Shown: one piece after another, positions 34,683 to 46,184 of the stretch
How positions within the stretch are numbered: position 1 is the first letter of the stretch
How the letters are laid out: every line of letters starts with the position of its first letter
NCBI GenBank assembly: GCA_026008535.1
Contig: BRKX01000009.1
Span: forward strand, 52,449,001-52,513,000
Source: Perilla frutescens
Lineage: Eukaryota; Streptophyta; Magnoliopsida; Lamiales; Lamiaceae
Reading direction: 5' to 3'
Length of the DNA stretch: 64,000 nucleotides
Notes under the pieces: generated by a model
Told to the model about the DNA's origin: nothing
What the model saw: the letters and a program-made list of their open reading frames with translations, nothing else
The model's database searches: none
Position numbers and translations under genes: made by a program

Positions 34683-36714
34683 TGTAGGGTTCCGGTCGTG
34701 AAAGACCATGGAAATAGACGTCACAGGAATTGGAATTAAGAAGTGGGAAAGAAAGAGGTAATCTAAGTAACAGAACCTCAATAGAAGACTCAAAATATCC
34801 AAATATGCTCTTTAATACATATACTGATCCAAAACATCAAGATCAGAATTCTTAGTGTTTTAACAAAAGATCAGTAGCATAAGTGCGGGAGCTTATTTCC
34901 CAAAAGAATATTAACAAAAGGAGATAATGAGAAATAGGTAAATAATAAAAGCCCATCTCTCAGCATCGTTACATCCACGCGCCAGCCTACTCACCTGAAA
35001 AATGTTTGAAAATATTTTGGCTGAGTACTAATGCACTAAGTGGGCAAGTTTTTACAATTCAAGTTATGCAAATTATTTTATTAAAGTAATCTATCTGTGT
35101 TCATGCAGGTAGTGAAGCTTAGGGGGTTTTAAAATTGAAAGTAACCTAAGTTCATCAAAACATTTTATCGTGAATCGCTTTAGAGTATAACCAGTCATCG
35201 CCCGCAACCCGTACTACATCACCAATGCGTAAAGTTGAGTATGGTCATAGTATACCCAATGAGTATAACCAATAAGTGTTTCATTTTAGTCTCACCGACA
35301 AGGAGTAGGGCATGACGAATAATGCATGCATACTGTAGCTACTCATATTGACACAGCACTGGTTTATGAGACTCCGACAACATATAGTAGCACGTAAATA
35401 TTTAACACAGATAGTCACATATGCAATTTTAGCAAAGCAAAGCTTAATAACTCGAAAGGTACAATTTACAAAGATATAGTATAACCCACCTGGATAGAAG
35501 ATAAACTCTCAAATTCCGAGGTGGTTTTGCTCAAATTATGTTACCTCTTCTAGCCCTAAAACAATCAATATGGGCTTAGTTAACACTTAACTAAATGACC
35601 CCTATTGAAACGCAATCTCTAAGCTCTCACTTTTTTTTTGAATTTAAATTTCTATTTATTTTATTTGGGTTTTAAACTATGTACCAATTGAGATATACTA
35701 CTTATAAAAACATATGAATAATATTATTTCCATCTACTAAGCAATTTTAATTAATGAAATAGCATTTTAAATTTACAAACCCAAATATAACCTATGTCTA
35801 TAATATTAATACAAATTCAATAATATTTTACTTTATACGGGAAAGTGATACTTAAGCTTCTCGATAAACATTACGAAAGGACTAATAAATCCAAATCTAC
35901 CAAACCAAAATTTCTTTATATTAAATTACTAATATTAAAATCCCCCCACCCAAATACTAACTAGATATTATACACACACATGCCAAACTAGATCTAAATA
36001 CTAACCTTAGATTAGCCGCCAACTTTTCTCAATTGTTGAGGATTTATGGTCGTGGGGTAATGAATTTCTCTTAGCTGATTAAGGATGGAAGTCAATTTAC
36101 GAAAACATCTCATTTCATCAAGCTATATATATATCTAAAATCTTAAATATATAATATTCTTATTATTGTATTACACGTGTACATCTAAACTATCATACAC
36201 TTATCATTTGCTAGGACACATATATTAATATATCATAAGTACAATTCTCATCATCCTCTTACATATACTAAACTATTATTTTTTCCTTTTTATATATCTA
36301 AATGGTACACATCATAATATAGCTATCCTATAACTAGTTTTGTCTCGTAAGTATACATATATACATATATAATTTAATTATTTTTCGAATAAAATAATAA
36401 TATATTTGGATAGAATTTGAATATAATATTATTTATTTAGATAATCATTAAATAAAATTATATTTATCTAGATAAATAATTATTTGGACCAGGTATAATT
36501 ATATCCTAAAATCATCTTTTTATACCCGGATAGATAATAACAAGCTCATTTTAGGTTTAAAATAATATTTGGAGTTCATAATAAAAATACAACAATGTCT
36601 CGAGCCTCCCTAACCTGCTCAACGGCACACTTCACCTGAGAAATGAGATCTACAGCGGTTTATTTTCTTTCCTAACTTAATTAAATTTAGTTAATAAATT
36701 TTTGGGGTATTACG
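34683..36714 (-). mobile_element. Solo LTR (B)
   Basis: Begins TGTAGGGTTCCGG and ends GGGGTATTACG on the plus strand (last base decayed from A), with the exact TSD ataaa (34678-34682 and 36715-36719). Its left 0.8 kb is close to LTR A (for example the ggctgagtactaatgcact block). Its remaining 1.2 kb is unlike A, but its right terminus matches the start of LTR C at 51810 in inverted orientation. No internal region adjoins it. Confidence 0.85.
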
Positions 36715-36896
36715 ATAAATGAGATATAAATATTATTGAGTTACAATATTTGTGGTCCATAAAAATATATTTTAATCATTGCAATTTCAATTTTTTGCAA
36801 TTGAATATATCTTTTAATAGATAATTATAAAAGAATTTTAACTGAAAATTAATATAAAAATAATTAAAAATTAAAAAGAATCAAAATAAATTATTT

Positions 36897-37178
36897 CGCC
36901 AATTCTCTAGTGCTCTGAGTGCACATCAGACGGTCAATGCGTTGACCAAAAAACCACCAAAACAGGTGATACTTTTTGAATTTTGAGTAATATATATTTT
37001 TTTAGTATTACGGTGGATATTGATTTTGACCTTTTTTTTATCAATATTTTTTAAGGATACTTGAACTTTTAGGTTTTTTAGTGATACTTTTACTGTTATT
37101 ATTAATACTGATTTTGATGGTTTTTTTGGTCAATGTGTTGACGATTTGATATGCACCTAATGCACACAATACCTACCC
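36897..37178. mobile_element. Mutator-like MITE with 9-bp TSD
   Basis: The 9-bp duplication aaattattt flanks it (36888-36896 and 37179-37187). Arms are imperfect inverted repeats: 'ggtcaatgcgttgaccaaaa' on the left mirrors 'ttttttggtcaatgtgttga' on the right, and gtgctctgagtgcac mirrors cacctaatgcacac. Noncoding. Confidence 0.75.
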
Positions 37179-37402
37179 AAATTATTTTATGAGTATTTAA
37201 TTAATAATTTTCATTTTTTAGGTCATAAATTGACATTTTTTATTTTGATTGTTGGATAATCTAATTTTCAGAATCTAAATGGATAAGACTCATAAATTAG
37301 TGGATGTTTTAATGTGTTCATAAATATGTGGCAGTTCATATAAACTACCAATTGTAGACAACAGTGAAAGAAAAAAAAAAAAAGTAAGCTTAAATTAGGG
37401 AA

Positions 37403-37922
37403 GGGGTTAAATGATTTTGAAATTATGTACTTTACATTAATTAATTTTTATTTTTAACATGAATTTTAAATTATTACGGTAAAAATATCAACTTAACACA
37501 TTTTCAAAATTTAACATCACTTCCAATTTCAATTCCACCCAAATTGAAATTGACGTGGAAAAATGTAATACATGCATGTATGCTATCTATGTGGATTGCC
37601 ACGTGCATTTTATCAGATCCCTAGCTAATTCATAGTTATGGCCCTGTATTTTATAATAATTTATAATTTCTTTATGTTCTTAGGGAATACATTAACGAAC
37701 GGTTCCAAACCATATTCACAAAATTCAATACAATGCAAATGGGAAGATGCTCGCATTTGCACGCGGTGTGCAGAAAATGTGTGCATTTTGAATGCGATTT
37801 GGAGTGGAATTGGAAGTAGTGTTAAATTTTTAAAATATGTTAAGACGGCGTTTTTGGTGTAAGAATTTAAAAGTAAAATAAAAAATACGTAAAATTCATA
37901 ATTTTAAAACCATTTAATACTT
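37403..37922. mobile_element. Mutator-like MITE
   Basis: Inverted arms of about 150 bp: the left starts ggggttaaatgattttgaa and includes 'aatttaacatcacttcc'. The right includes 'ggaagtagtgttaaattt' and ends 'aaaaccatttaatactta'. It is a relative of 32522-33020. The ORF at 37638-37862 lies in its loop and has no recognisable domain. No clean TSD was assigned. Confidence 0.6.
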
Positions 37923-37944
37923 AGAAAAATGAACACTACAAGAA

Positions 37945-38175
37945 TACATCATTATAGCGACGGAAATGGTGAAGGAACAGATTCCGTCAACACGGACGAC
38001 GGAAAGATGACGGATGTACCGTCGCCACATACGGCGACGGACGTATTCTGTCACCTTAAGTTATTTTTTTATTTTTTTATTTTTTCATACCGGGAAAAGA
38101 ATTTCCGTTGCCTTATTTTATTTTTTTTAACTACCGAATAATAAGGTGACGAATTGATTCCGTCGCCTTATTTAT
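37945..38175. repeat. CACTA left subterminal repeat region
   Basis: Contains repeated units such as gcgacggaa, cgacggaaagatgacgga, ccgtcgccac, cggcgacgga and attccgtcgcc in both orientations. In En/Spm elements such short subterminal motifs are binding sites for an element protein. The right counterpart is at 42250-42470. Confidence 0.75.
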
Positions 38176-38194
38176 TTTTTAATTTAAATTTAAA

Positions 38195-38441
38195 TTTAAT
38201 AAGAACGAGCGTCGGGCACAGAGCCCTTCTTCTCCCATTTCCCCCCACGCCCTAACCCTAATCGATCCCCCTCCCCCCACCGGCCATCCCTAATGAAGTC
38301 CCCCCACTGGCGATTCCCCCCAGCCGCCGACTCCCTCGCTCTCCCTCAGTCTCTCCCTCTTCGTCTCCACCCCCGCCGATGTCCACCTCCCCCCGCCGCC
38401 ACCGAGCCCACTGCAACCGCCGAGGAGTCGCCGCCCTAACC
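38195..38441 (+). other. C-rich leader of the CACTA element, part 1
   Basis: A C/CCG-rich block (ccctaaccctaatcg, ccccccac, cgccgcc) that contrasts sharply with the AT-rich surroundings. It continues beyond the nested insertion at about 39280-39460. It may be the 5' exon or leader of the element's gene or a captured host 5' end; no splice product can be proved. The minus-strand ORF over it is compositional. Confidence 0.4.
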
Positions 38442-39152
38442 AACAACGGACCTAGGGGGGGCTGGTGGGGGCAGCCGCCCCCCTCAAATTTTATAAAAAA
38501 AAATTAGTATATATATGTTATATAATTATTATATAAATATAATATTTTTACCCCCCCCCCCCCGTATTAATATTTTTGGACATTTGATTTATTAATATCT
38601 AAGTATGATTCATATAGATTTTAAATTGATGTAGTGAGAGGCCCAAAATAGTATAATGCTAACTAAATAATTTTATTTAAAAACTCAAAAGTATTTTCAT
38701 TTTGTTTATATTGCTACTTTACTATTTGTGTAAGTTCATTTTATTGTTATATTTCCCCTTATTTATTCTTATAAAATTTTAAGTTTATTTCATTATATTT
38801 TAAGTATTTTTTTATATTTATGAATTTGAGAATAAATGCTTCAAGACTTTAAAGTTATGATTTTATTTATATTTTATGATTTTTTAATTTACCTATAATA
38901 TAATAGTATGTCATTATGCTCAAATTGTGCATTTAAGTTATTCTTTTAGTAATTTTTGTTGGAGTTTTGCAATAAGTTTAAGTTAAGATTTTACATTCCC
39001 CAATATATATTGAGAAATAAATTATCGAGACTTTTAATGTTGTCAATCATAGATGAATTTAAAATTATGAAAAAAGGTCAAGTACGACTTATGACGCCAA
39101 AATTTTAAATAAATATAATTTTATTTTAATTGAGATTAGTAGTTACATGTAG

Positions 39153-39212
<60 letters not shown>

Positions 39213-39271
39213 CGCGCACGCGTTATAACTATTTTTCGCCCCCAAATCAAAATTCCTGCATCCGTCCCTGG
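38442..39271. mobile_element. Nested hAT-like insertion in the CACTA leader
   Basis: An AT-rich insertion with G/C-run ends. The left starts 'aacaacggacctaggggggg' and the right ends 'cctgcatccgtccctgg', sharing an inverted acgga..(t/c)agg core. The 8-bp sequence ccctaacc flanks both sides (38434-38441 and 39272-39279). The TSD length and the CAGGGACGG-like right end suggest hAT, but the TIRs are poor. It contains a TA/TG microsatellite. Confidence 0.6.
39152..39211. repeat. (AT)n(GT)n compound microsatellite
   Basis: About 22 bp of AT repeats runs into about 38 bp of GT repeats, near the right end of the nested insertion. Confidence 0.95.
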
Positions 39272-39279
39272 CCCTAACC

Positions 39280-39304
39280 CCCGTCGCCGCCGAGCCCTCT
39301 GCCC

Positions 39305-39348
<44 letters not shown>

Positions 39349-39460
39349 AACCCCCTGCCCCCGTCGCCACCGAGCCCAGCCGCCTCCGCCCCTGCCGCCC
39401 AGCCACCTCCGCCGCCTGCCGCCCTCGAATCCGCCTGCCGTCCGCCGCCCTCGATCGATA
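39280..39460 (+). other. C-rich leader of the CACTA element, part 2, with (TC)n
   Basis: Continuation of the CCG-rich leader, holding a (TC)n run at 39308-39346 and blocks of cgccgcc and gtcgccaccgagccc. It precedes a long AT-rich stretch that may be the first intron of the transposase gene. Confidence 0.5.
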
Positions 39461-39824
39461 GGGTTAGATTTATATATATTGTGTTCTGATTTTCTATTTT
39501 GTGTTTAGATGATTTTTAGTTTAGATGATTTATATGTTTACATTTTTTTGTTTGTAAGTTTCTGTTTTCGCTAATTCTTTTGTCTTATGGATTGTTATCA
39601 TGTAACACTTCATTTTGTCCAAGTCTGTGTTGTTGCTTTGTCATTCTTATTTCTTCACTGTTTAGATAATTACATCAGAGTAAGTCTAAGAGCCAAACAT
39701 ATTATGCAATCAACTAAACAGAAAATGGAGCAACTAAAAAAGAAAAATAGTGAAATTGCTTACAGAAATCCTACCCCCTGCACTTCCATAATCGGAGTTA
39801 CAGATTTTAATGTTAATTAAAATT

Positions 39825-40200
39825 AAATTACATTACAGATTTAAATTAAATTACAAGATTAAATTATAGATTTAATTTAAATTACAAAATTAAATTATAG
39901 ATTTAATTTAAATTACAAAATTAAATTAAATTACAGATTTTAAAATGTTAATTAAATTACATTCTTTAATGAACAAAAAATTACAGATTTTATATATTAA
40001 ATTAAAATTACAGATTTTAATTAGTAAAAAAATTACAGATTCTAATTAAGAAAAAATTACATATTCTATATATTAACAAAAAAAATACAGATTTTATATA
40101 TTTAATTAAAATTACAGATTTTAATTAGCAATTAAATAATTACAGATTTAATTAGTAAAAGGATTACAGATTTTAATTAAATAATTACATATTTAAATTT
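39825..40200. repeat. Degenerate 'aattacagattttaatta' tandem array
   Basis: More than a dozen variants of ttacagattttaattaaa at irregular spacing, between the C-rich leader and the first coding exon of the CACTA gene. Probably intronic or untranslated. Noncoding. Confidence 0.7.
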
Positions 40201-40610
40201 TACTAATAAAACTATCGAAAATATGTTTAGATTATGTAGTTTAGATTACTATGAAAATTATGTTTAGATTAATATATATATATATTTTTTGTGGTTGTTA
40301 GTTCAATTAATATATAAAATTAAAGCATGTTAGTTCAATTTTAATAAAGCATGTTAGTTAAATGGGACGAGGGCTTCCGGATCCCTCTATATTAATTGTA
40401 CCTATTTATATTGGGACAAGGGCCCCTAGATCACTTTGGTGTTTGATTTTTGCTAGTTAAGTTAAGTTACATCGATGGATTGGTCAAAATATAGGTTTCA
40501 CGTCGTTATGCTGCCGAATTTTTGTTCTTTTTTTAATTTTATTTTTTTGTTTAATTAAGATCATGTGTTATTTTTTACTTGGTCAAAATGGGATGCGTTG
40601 TTTTTGTCAA

Positions 40611-42071
40611 ATGACTAGAGGTGGTGGATTTCACAGGGCTCGGTCCCGAGCTATATCATTTATGGGATCTGTTGGCGGTCCCATTGATGATAGTGTCGGT
40701 CAGGATGGGACCGACACTCAGGTTGAGGAGTCCCGCACGGTTGACTCGAGACGGGAGCTCGAGCTCAAGACCGTGGGCAGGGAAAGGTATGTTGATCAAT
40801 ATATTTAATTAATTTACTTTATGTATATTATAATTTAATCTAATTTGCATTTTCAGAGTCATGAGGCCCTCGAACCAATGTTCGAGGGCAATTACAGCTA
40901 TCTTCAAAAGGTACATGCATCCTACGGGCTTCGCTTGGAAGAAGGTGCCCGTGGAGAGGAGGATGTTGTACTGGGGGGAGTTTAAGGTAAAAAATTGATA
41001 TATATGTATTTTGTGCTGTCTAATATTATTACTAACGCAGTTGTTTATTTATGTGTTAATACAGAAGGAGCATAGGTGGTCTTATCCTGATAAGGAGGTG
41101 CTTCCGCTGTTCTGGAAGAAGTGTCAGGACCGGTACAAGGACATGGTGCACCACATGAAGAAGTATGACATGGTGCCCGATTTTGTGCGCCAAGAGGACT
41201 GGCCTGGCTGGATAGCATACTGGCAAGCGGAGGACACTCAGGAGAAGGCTCGAGTGGCCAAGAAGAACCGTCTGACTGAGCCTGATGGACCAGGATCATC
41301 CAACCAGACTCACCATGGAGGTACCAGATCAGCCGTCGATCATATGCACGATCTGGTACGATTTATAATAATTATTCAAGTTTATAGTATAAAAAATTAA
41401 CACTTTCTAATTAATTTCATTTTATTTTGTTGAATCAGGCTAGAGAGCAGCACCTGTCCGAGTGGGAGGCGCGCTATCAGACCTACCTCCGACTTCACTG
41501 CCCGGACGGCCTCTGGACCTCAGCCAAGGCGAGGGAGAACAAGGTAAGTTTTTACTAATATTTTAATATATATTTATATATAGGTATAAATATATATAGA
41601 TATCATTTACTAATATTCTGATAAATACAGGAGAAGTGTGATGTCTTGGCCATTGAGTGGATAGCAGACGGCAGGGAGTCGGACATGGGCGAGATTTACC
41701 GCCAGGTGGTGGCGCCTGACAGGAAGGGGCGCGCTATCGGGCTAGGGAACATGGCCCCTGCTGTTCGTCGCCCTTCCGCTGCAGCTGGAGGATCCTCCTC
41801 GTCAGCCAGCCTGGGCTCTGTCTCGTTGTACACCCAGACAAAGCTCGATACGAGACTAACTGAGATGCAGTCGCAGATACAGGCACAAATAGAGGCACAG
41901 ATGGAAGAGAAGCTGAGTGCCGAACGGGCGACTGTACAGCAGGTGCTGGAGAAGTAGGCCAGAATGGAGTTCCTGCTTGAGCGCCTTCTCAGCCAGCAGC
42001 CGGGTGGTGCTGGAGGATCCGGAGGGTCTGGTAGCGGATCCGGCAGGCAGGATGATGGATCCGAGGAGTAG
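40611..42071 (+). CDS. Transposase_24 (Ptta/En/Spm) family protein, five exons, one internal TAG
   Basis: The exons join in frame: 40611-40786, 40857-40986, 41065-41355, 41439-41543, 41631-42071. Every intron is GT-AG and 70-87 bases long. The start is the ATG giving M-T-R-G-G-G; an in-frame ATG at 40563 is the alternative. Exon 2 has C-S-R-A-I-T-A-I-F-K and W-K-K-V-P-V. Exon 3 has F-W-K-K-C-Q-D-R-Y-K-D and W-I-A-Y-W-Q, then the basic A-K-K-N-R-L stretch and the H-G-G-T-R-S-A motif of the plant Ptta/En/Spm family. Exon 5 is S-rich and then helical (Q-I-Q-A-Q-I-E-A-Q-M-E-E-K). TAG at 41955-41957 ends the frame after 342 residues, but it stays open for 37 more codons (helix, then Gly/Ser-rich tail) to TAG at 42069-42071. 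The protein is probably DNA-binding or accessory for the CACTA element; the catalytic TNP2 partner is not present. Confidence 0.75.
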
Positions 42072-42249
42072 TGTAAATTTGTATTATATTACATTTTTGA
42101 ATATTTATTAATTTGTATTTAAATTATGTACAATTATATTTATATATATATATATATATATATATTAATTTTATGATGTTTTATTATATATATTTGAGTA
42201 CAAATAAATAAATAACTGAAAAATAACCGAATAAAAAAAAAACAAAAAA

Positions 42250-42470
42250 GGTGACGGACTGGTTTCCGTTGCCTCACTCGTCGCCTCGATTTCACGACCG
42301 AAATCGATGACAGTTGAAGGCGACGGAATATTCCGTCGTTCAGTTCGTCACTTTATTTTTTTAGCGACTACAATAACGAGACGGACCATATTCGTCGCCA
42401 TTCTGTTGCCCGTTAAATTTAGCAACGGAATTTGATCATAGGACGACGGAAATTTCCGTCACATTTTATT
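42250..42470. repeat. CACTA right subterminal repeat region
   Basis: Holds gacggactggtttccgt, cgtcgcctcg, acgacggaaatttccgtc and, at 42321-42338, the perfect 18-bp palindrome CGACGGAATATTCCGTCG. It mirrors the left subterminal region and probably binds the element-encoded protein. Confidence 0.75.
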
Positions 42471-42488
42471 TATTTTCTTGTATTGGAA

Positions 42489-45400
42489 GTGTAATGGCAT
42501 GGCAAATTATTGTACTTAATGCAATATTGTTAGATGGATACAATGATGCATGTTTATTTACAACTATGGTAGCTGGTTATGGAGATTCCGTAAACATACA
42601 TATTACACTTGATTCAATTAGCCAAATGCAACATCATTCGAAATATTTTGGAAGGAAAATTGGTGAAAGTAACACACATGATTTAGATTTTAGTGGACGA
42701 CATAATGATTAATTGAGGTCTTATTTTTTTTATTAAATTTGAAATGTCCGTTGAAACTTAGAATTCGAATTCAAACAATACTAGGCAGATACTGACATAA
42801 CCCATTCATAATTGCATTTATAATCATAAGATATTGGCCAAAATTACTCATCGTGCAAAAAAAAAAAAAAAAAAAAAGAGGAGCACGAAGATACCAAAAT
42901 CTATTCGAACCAATTATTCCTACTTAAGAATAATCAAACCGACAACGAAGTATACGTGTTCATATCTTTTCTTTTCTTTTTTGTTAATAAAACAAATAAA
43001 ATGAAAAATTAGAATTGTTAATGTCCATTCCATGTGATATTGCATAAAACAATGGGAATTTATTTAATGGAAATTTGAGTCCCCTTTTAATGGATTCCGA
43101 TCGTAGTATTTCTTCTTTAAATAATCCTCCATCTTCATCTAATTGATAAGTGTCATTGATTTATAGAACTTACTATATTTGTCTTTAACTTATTGTAATA
43201 ATATTTCTGAACAAATATAACTTGAGTTTGACAAGTTTCCCATGCATGTATTATTATTTTGTCTAAAAGAAAAACCATTGCAACATACGTATATTTATGG
43301 TGAATTCTACATTCAGAATCGAGCATAAGATGAAATGGACCCATCCCCACGTGTGAGAGGACTAGTGCCAGTTCTCAAAAACACAAGAAAATGATCTTAT
43401 AGCTGGCACTTGTTTAGGATAATAATTAATAAACATTCATCCACGTGGCTTTTTTTAAGCAAATATCAATTATTATATAAATCATACAATTTTGTTGCAC
43501 CGGATGCCCAAAGTGCAAATGTCCGTCCCCACATCTTTACATCAAAATGATAGTATCTACAACCATTACATTGTATAATTTTATTTTATTTTTTAAACTT
43601 TCTTGAAAGATTTTGTTTTAGTAAGGATGTGGTTTGTATTTATGAGTTAACATTTGAAACAAATGTAAATATTACTCTAATATATAAATTAGGAATTAAT
43701 TTAAATCTTTCAAATTAATTAGATGGATGATAAGTCTCAAATATTACATATTTATTATTTGTATTTCTATATATTTAAGACTTAAATCATTATTTTTATT
43801 ATTATTACCAGAATAATGTGGTGATGGAAGGTGTAAATCATCATAATAGAATAATGTTGCAAATATGGAAGGAGAATCATCAATATATGAAAGAAGTGAT
43901 GAATTATCAATTTTGAGGATGAAATCTGCGATTGCTAGTCAATATCACGATATGTCCTTAATGGGATTTAATGGCACTAATTATTGTTTACCTATATAAG
44001 TTGTGATCTCATTTGCAATAGGCATTCCGGTTCTCTATAGTTTTCTAGAATAATTATCTGTTAAGTTTAATCATTAGTTTATTTCAGTTTCAGTTTATTG
44101 TATTTTATAATCATCGCTACTAGTGTTTTATGATATGAGTGATTAAGTTATTTTCTAGAATAAAATCACGTTAGTTATGATATGCCCCTTTGTGAGATCA
44201 AATTGATTAATACAAATTCACACACTTGTACTTTTTAATGCTCCGAGATAGTAGGCTTATGTCCTTAATTGATTAGTTGTGTAGTGCGCAATATGCAATT
44301 ATTTAGTTAAGGTCTAAAATGAATTAGAATCAATAGATATGTAATTGTCGAATTGATTTTATAAGTTATAGAGTTGACTTTCTTTGTCAACGGGCATAAG
44401 AGAATATTGTGGGCATACAAATTCGTATGTCTATAATATAATTGGGTTTCTCTTATTTTTAAAGCTATTAATTAATTAAATATATTAAGGATTCTTGCGA
44501 ATTGTTAATTGATAAGAGGTCGAATTATAAGGGTTTTTTTATTCGATAACACTTAAGGAGAAATGATGAATGTGTCAGCTAGTTTCGATATTCCATAACT
44601 GATTTACTTGATTAGGTGGATATTATTTATGCACCAATGATCGACGTGGGCATACCATTGTGACTTTGTGATTTCATCCGGATCCATTTATTATTAATCT
44701 TGTTTAATTTACTTCTTAATTTCAATTTATTAATAGATTAAACTCTCTCGCAAAACCTCCAAAGTTACAGTAGAAAGAAGAATTACATCGTTCCATGACG
44801 ATTCGACATGTGTTTTCTACATACTTCATTCATTTGGGTATTTGGAAGAACAATTTTATTTTGGACGCGTGACGACAGTGTTTCAATGGACAAATAAGCC
44901 TTTTATTTTTTCTAAGAGATATGCATGCTGGTTTAGCATCCATATTTTGAATTTGAGCATGTGAATGTTGAATTTTAGTATTGTATTTTTAATATATATA
45001 TTACAAAATTATCATAGCTATTTTTAAATTTATATTATTACCACCGCCATTTTTTAATTTTCAAAAATAAATAGCATCGTCAATGTTGAATTTAAGCATC
45101 TATATGTTGAATTTTAACATTACATATTTTAAAATAACTATAAAATTGTCATCTATTTTTCAATGCATTAGATCACCTCACTAAATGGTTGAAATTTATC
45201 TCTAATTTACACACTAGGAGTATGTATGCACGTTAACCCTCTTTGTATTTATATCCTCAATATCATCCATATTCCATGTGTTCAACCAAAAAAAAAAAGG
45301 GGAAGTTCAAATAGGATCATGCATGTGTTTCAAAAACACTCGATCAATAAAATTCTGCTTCAAATTGACGATAAAATCTTGACTCAAAGTATAATGTTTG

Positions 45401-45575
45401 TTACTAAGAGATCTAAGGGAAGGATCCAATTAAGCTGAGTTTAAAAGTTCGAGTATCTAATTGAATCTAACAAAAAACTTTGATGTCCAATTGGACCCAA
45501 CAAGAGTTGGAGTGTCTATTTGAGACTGCATGGCGAAATGTTTTAGAGTTCTATTTATACATCTTCCCCCCTCCC

Positions 45576-45614
<39 letters not shown>

Positions 45615-45880
45615 AGAGCATCGAATGATTCAAATCCTCGTGCAGAAACTAAGGACCAATTCAAGCCTTAATTAATTTGATCTTAATCAATATTTTAGTC
45701 TAAGAAGAGGTGGAAAACTTATAATATTTGATAAAATTAAAATGAACGAGTTATTTTTCTGATTTAAAAATTATGTTATGTTTTTCAAATTTTGATCTCA
45801 ATTTCTGAAATCATATAGAAAATGTTTTAAAATCGTTATCATTTCAGGTGTATGTTTGATAATATGTTAGTAACACATAT
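42489..45880. other. No gene recognised; AT-rich intergenic DNA
   Basis: Contains a run of about 21 A (42857-42877), an (AC)n microsatellite (45578-45611) and a weak direct repeat of 'tgttgaatttta' blocks (about 44955-45165). A moderately complex stretch at about 43990-44900 could be an old LTR, but I found no paired ends. ORFs here are short and lack domains. Confidence 0.5.
45578..45611. repeat. (AC)n microsatellite
   Basis: An uninterrupted AC run of about 34 bp, followed by a short AG run. Confidence 0.95.
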
Positions 45881-46184
45881 ATTAATAATAGGGAAAATGT
45901 CTAATTTAATCCTTTAACTATATTCAAAAGTGCAGTTTGGTCCCGAAATAAAATTTCATCTCAAATCTATCCCTTAACTTTTTAAAAGATATCAAAATGA
46001 TCCATCTGATATTCAGTTAATAGACGAACATTAACTTATATTATAACAACTGTTAAATAATACATTTCTTATTTATTTCACATATTAATACACATTTTAC
46101 ATACACATGAATTATACATTTTTTTTAAAGTCCAACCCAATTCTTATTACACCCAATTTTTTCACCTAGAATTGAAATTGTGTT

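Larger units (their letters stand above)
37934..42485 (+). mobile_element. CACTA (En/Spm) transposon
   Basis: The left end is CACTACAAGAATA and the right end is TTTTCTTGTATTG, the inverse with one change in the terminal CACTA. A 3-bp TSD gaa lies on both sides (37931-37933 and 42486-42488), as CACTA elements make. Both subterminal regions are packed with gacgga/tccgtc motifs. It carries one recognisable gene, the Transposase_24-type gene at 40611-42071, on the plus strand. No TNP2-like catalytic transposase was found, so it is probably non-autonomous. A secondary element is nested at 38442-39271. Confidence 0.9.

Noticed and set aside
41045..41299. Minus-strand ORF in the CACTA gene
   Set aside because: Antisense of exon 3 of the Transposase_24-type gene, which has a far better supported frame and splice sites.
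43362..43411. Small inverted repeat (agtgccag ... ctggcact) considered as a possible microRNA hairpin
   Set aside because: The stem is only about 9-10 bp and unsupported; such pairs are common in AT-rich spacer.
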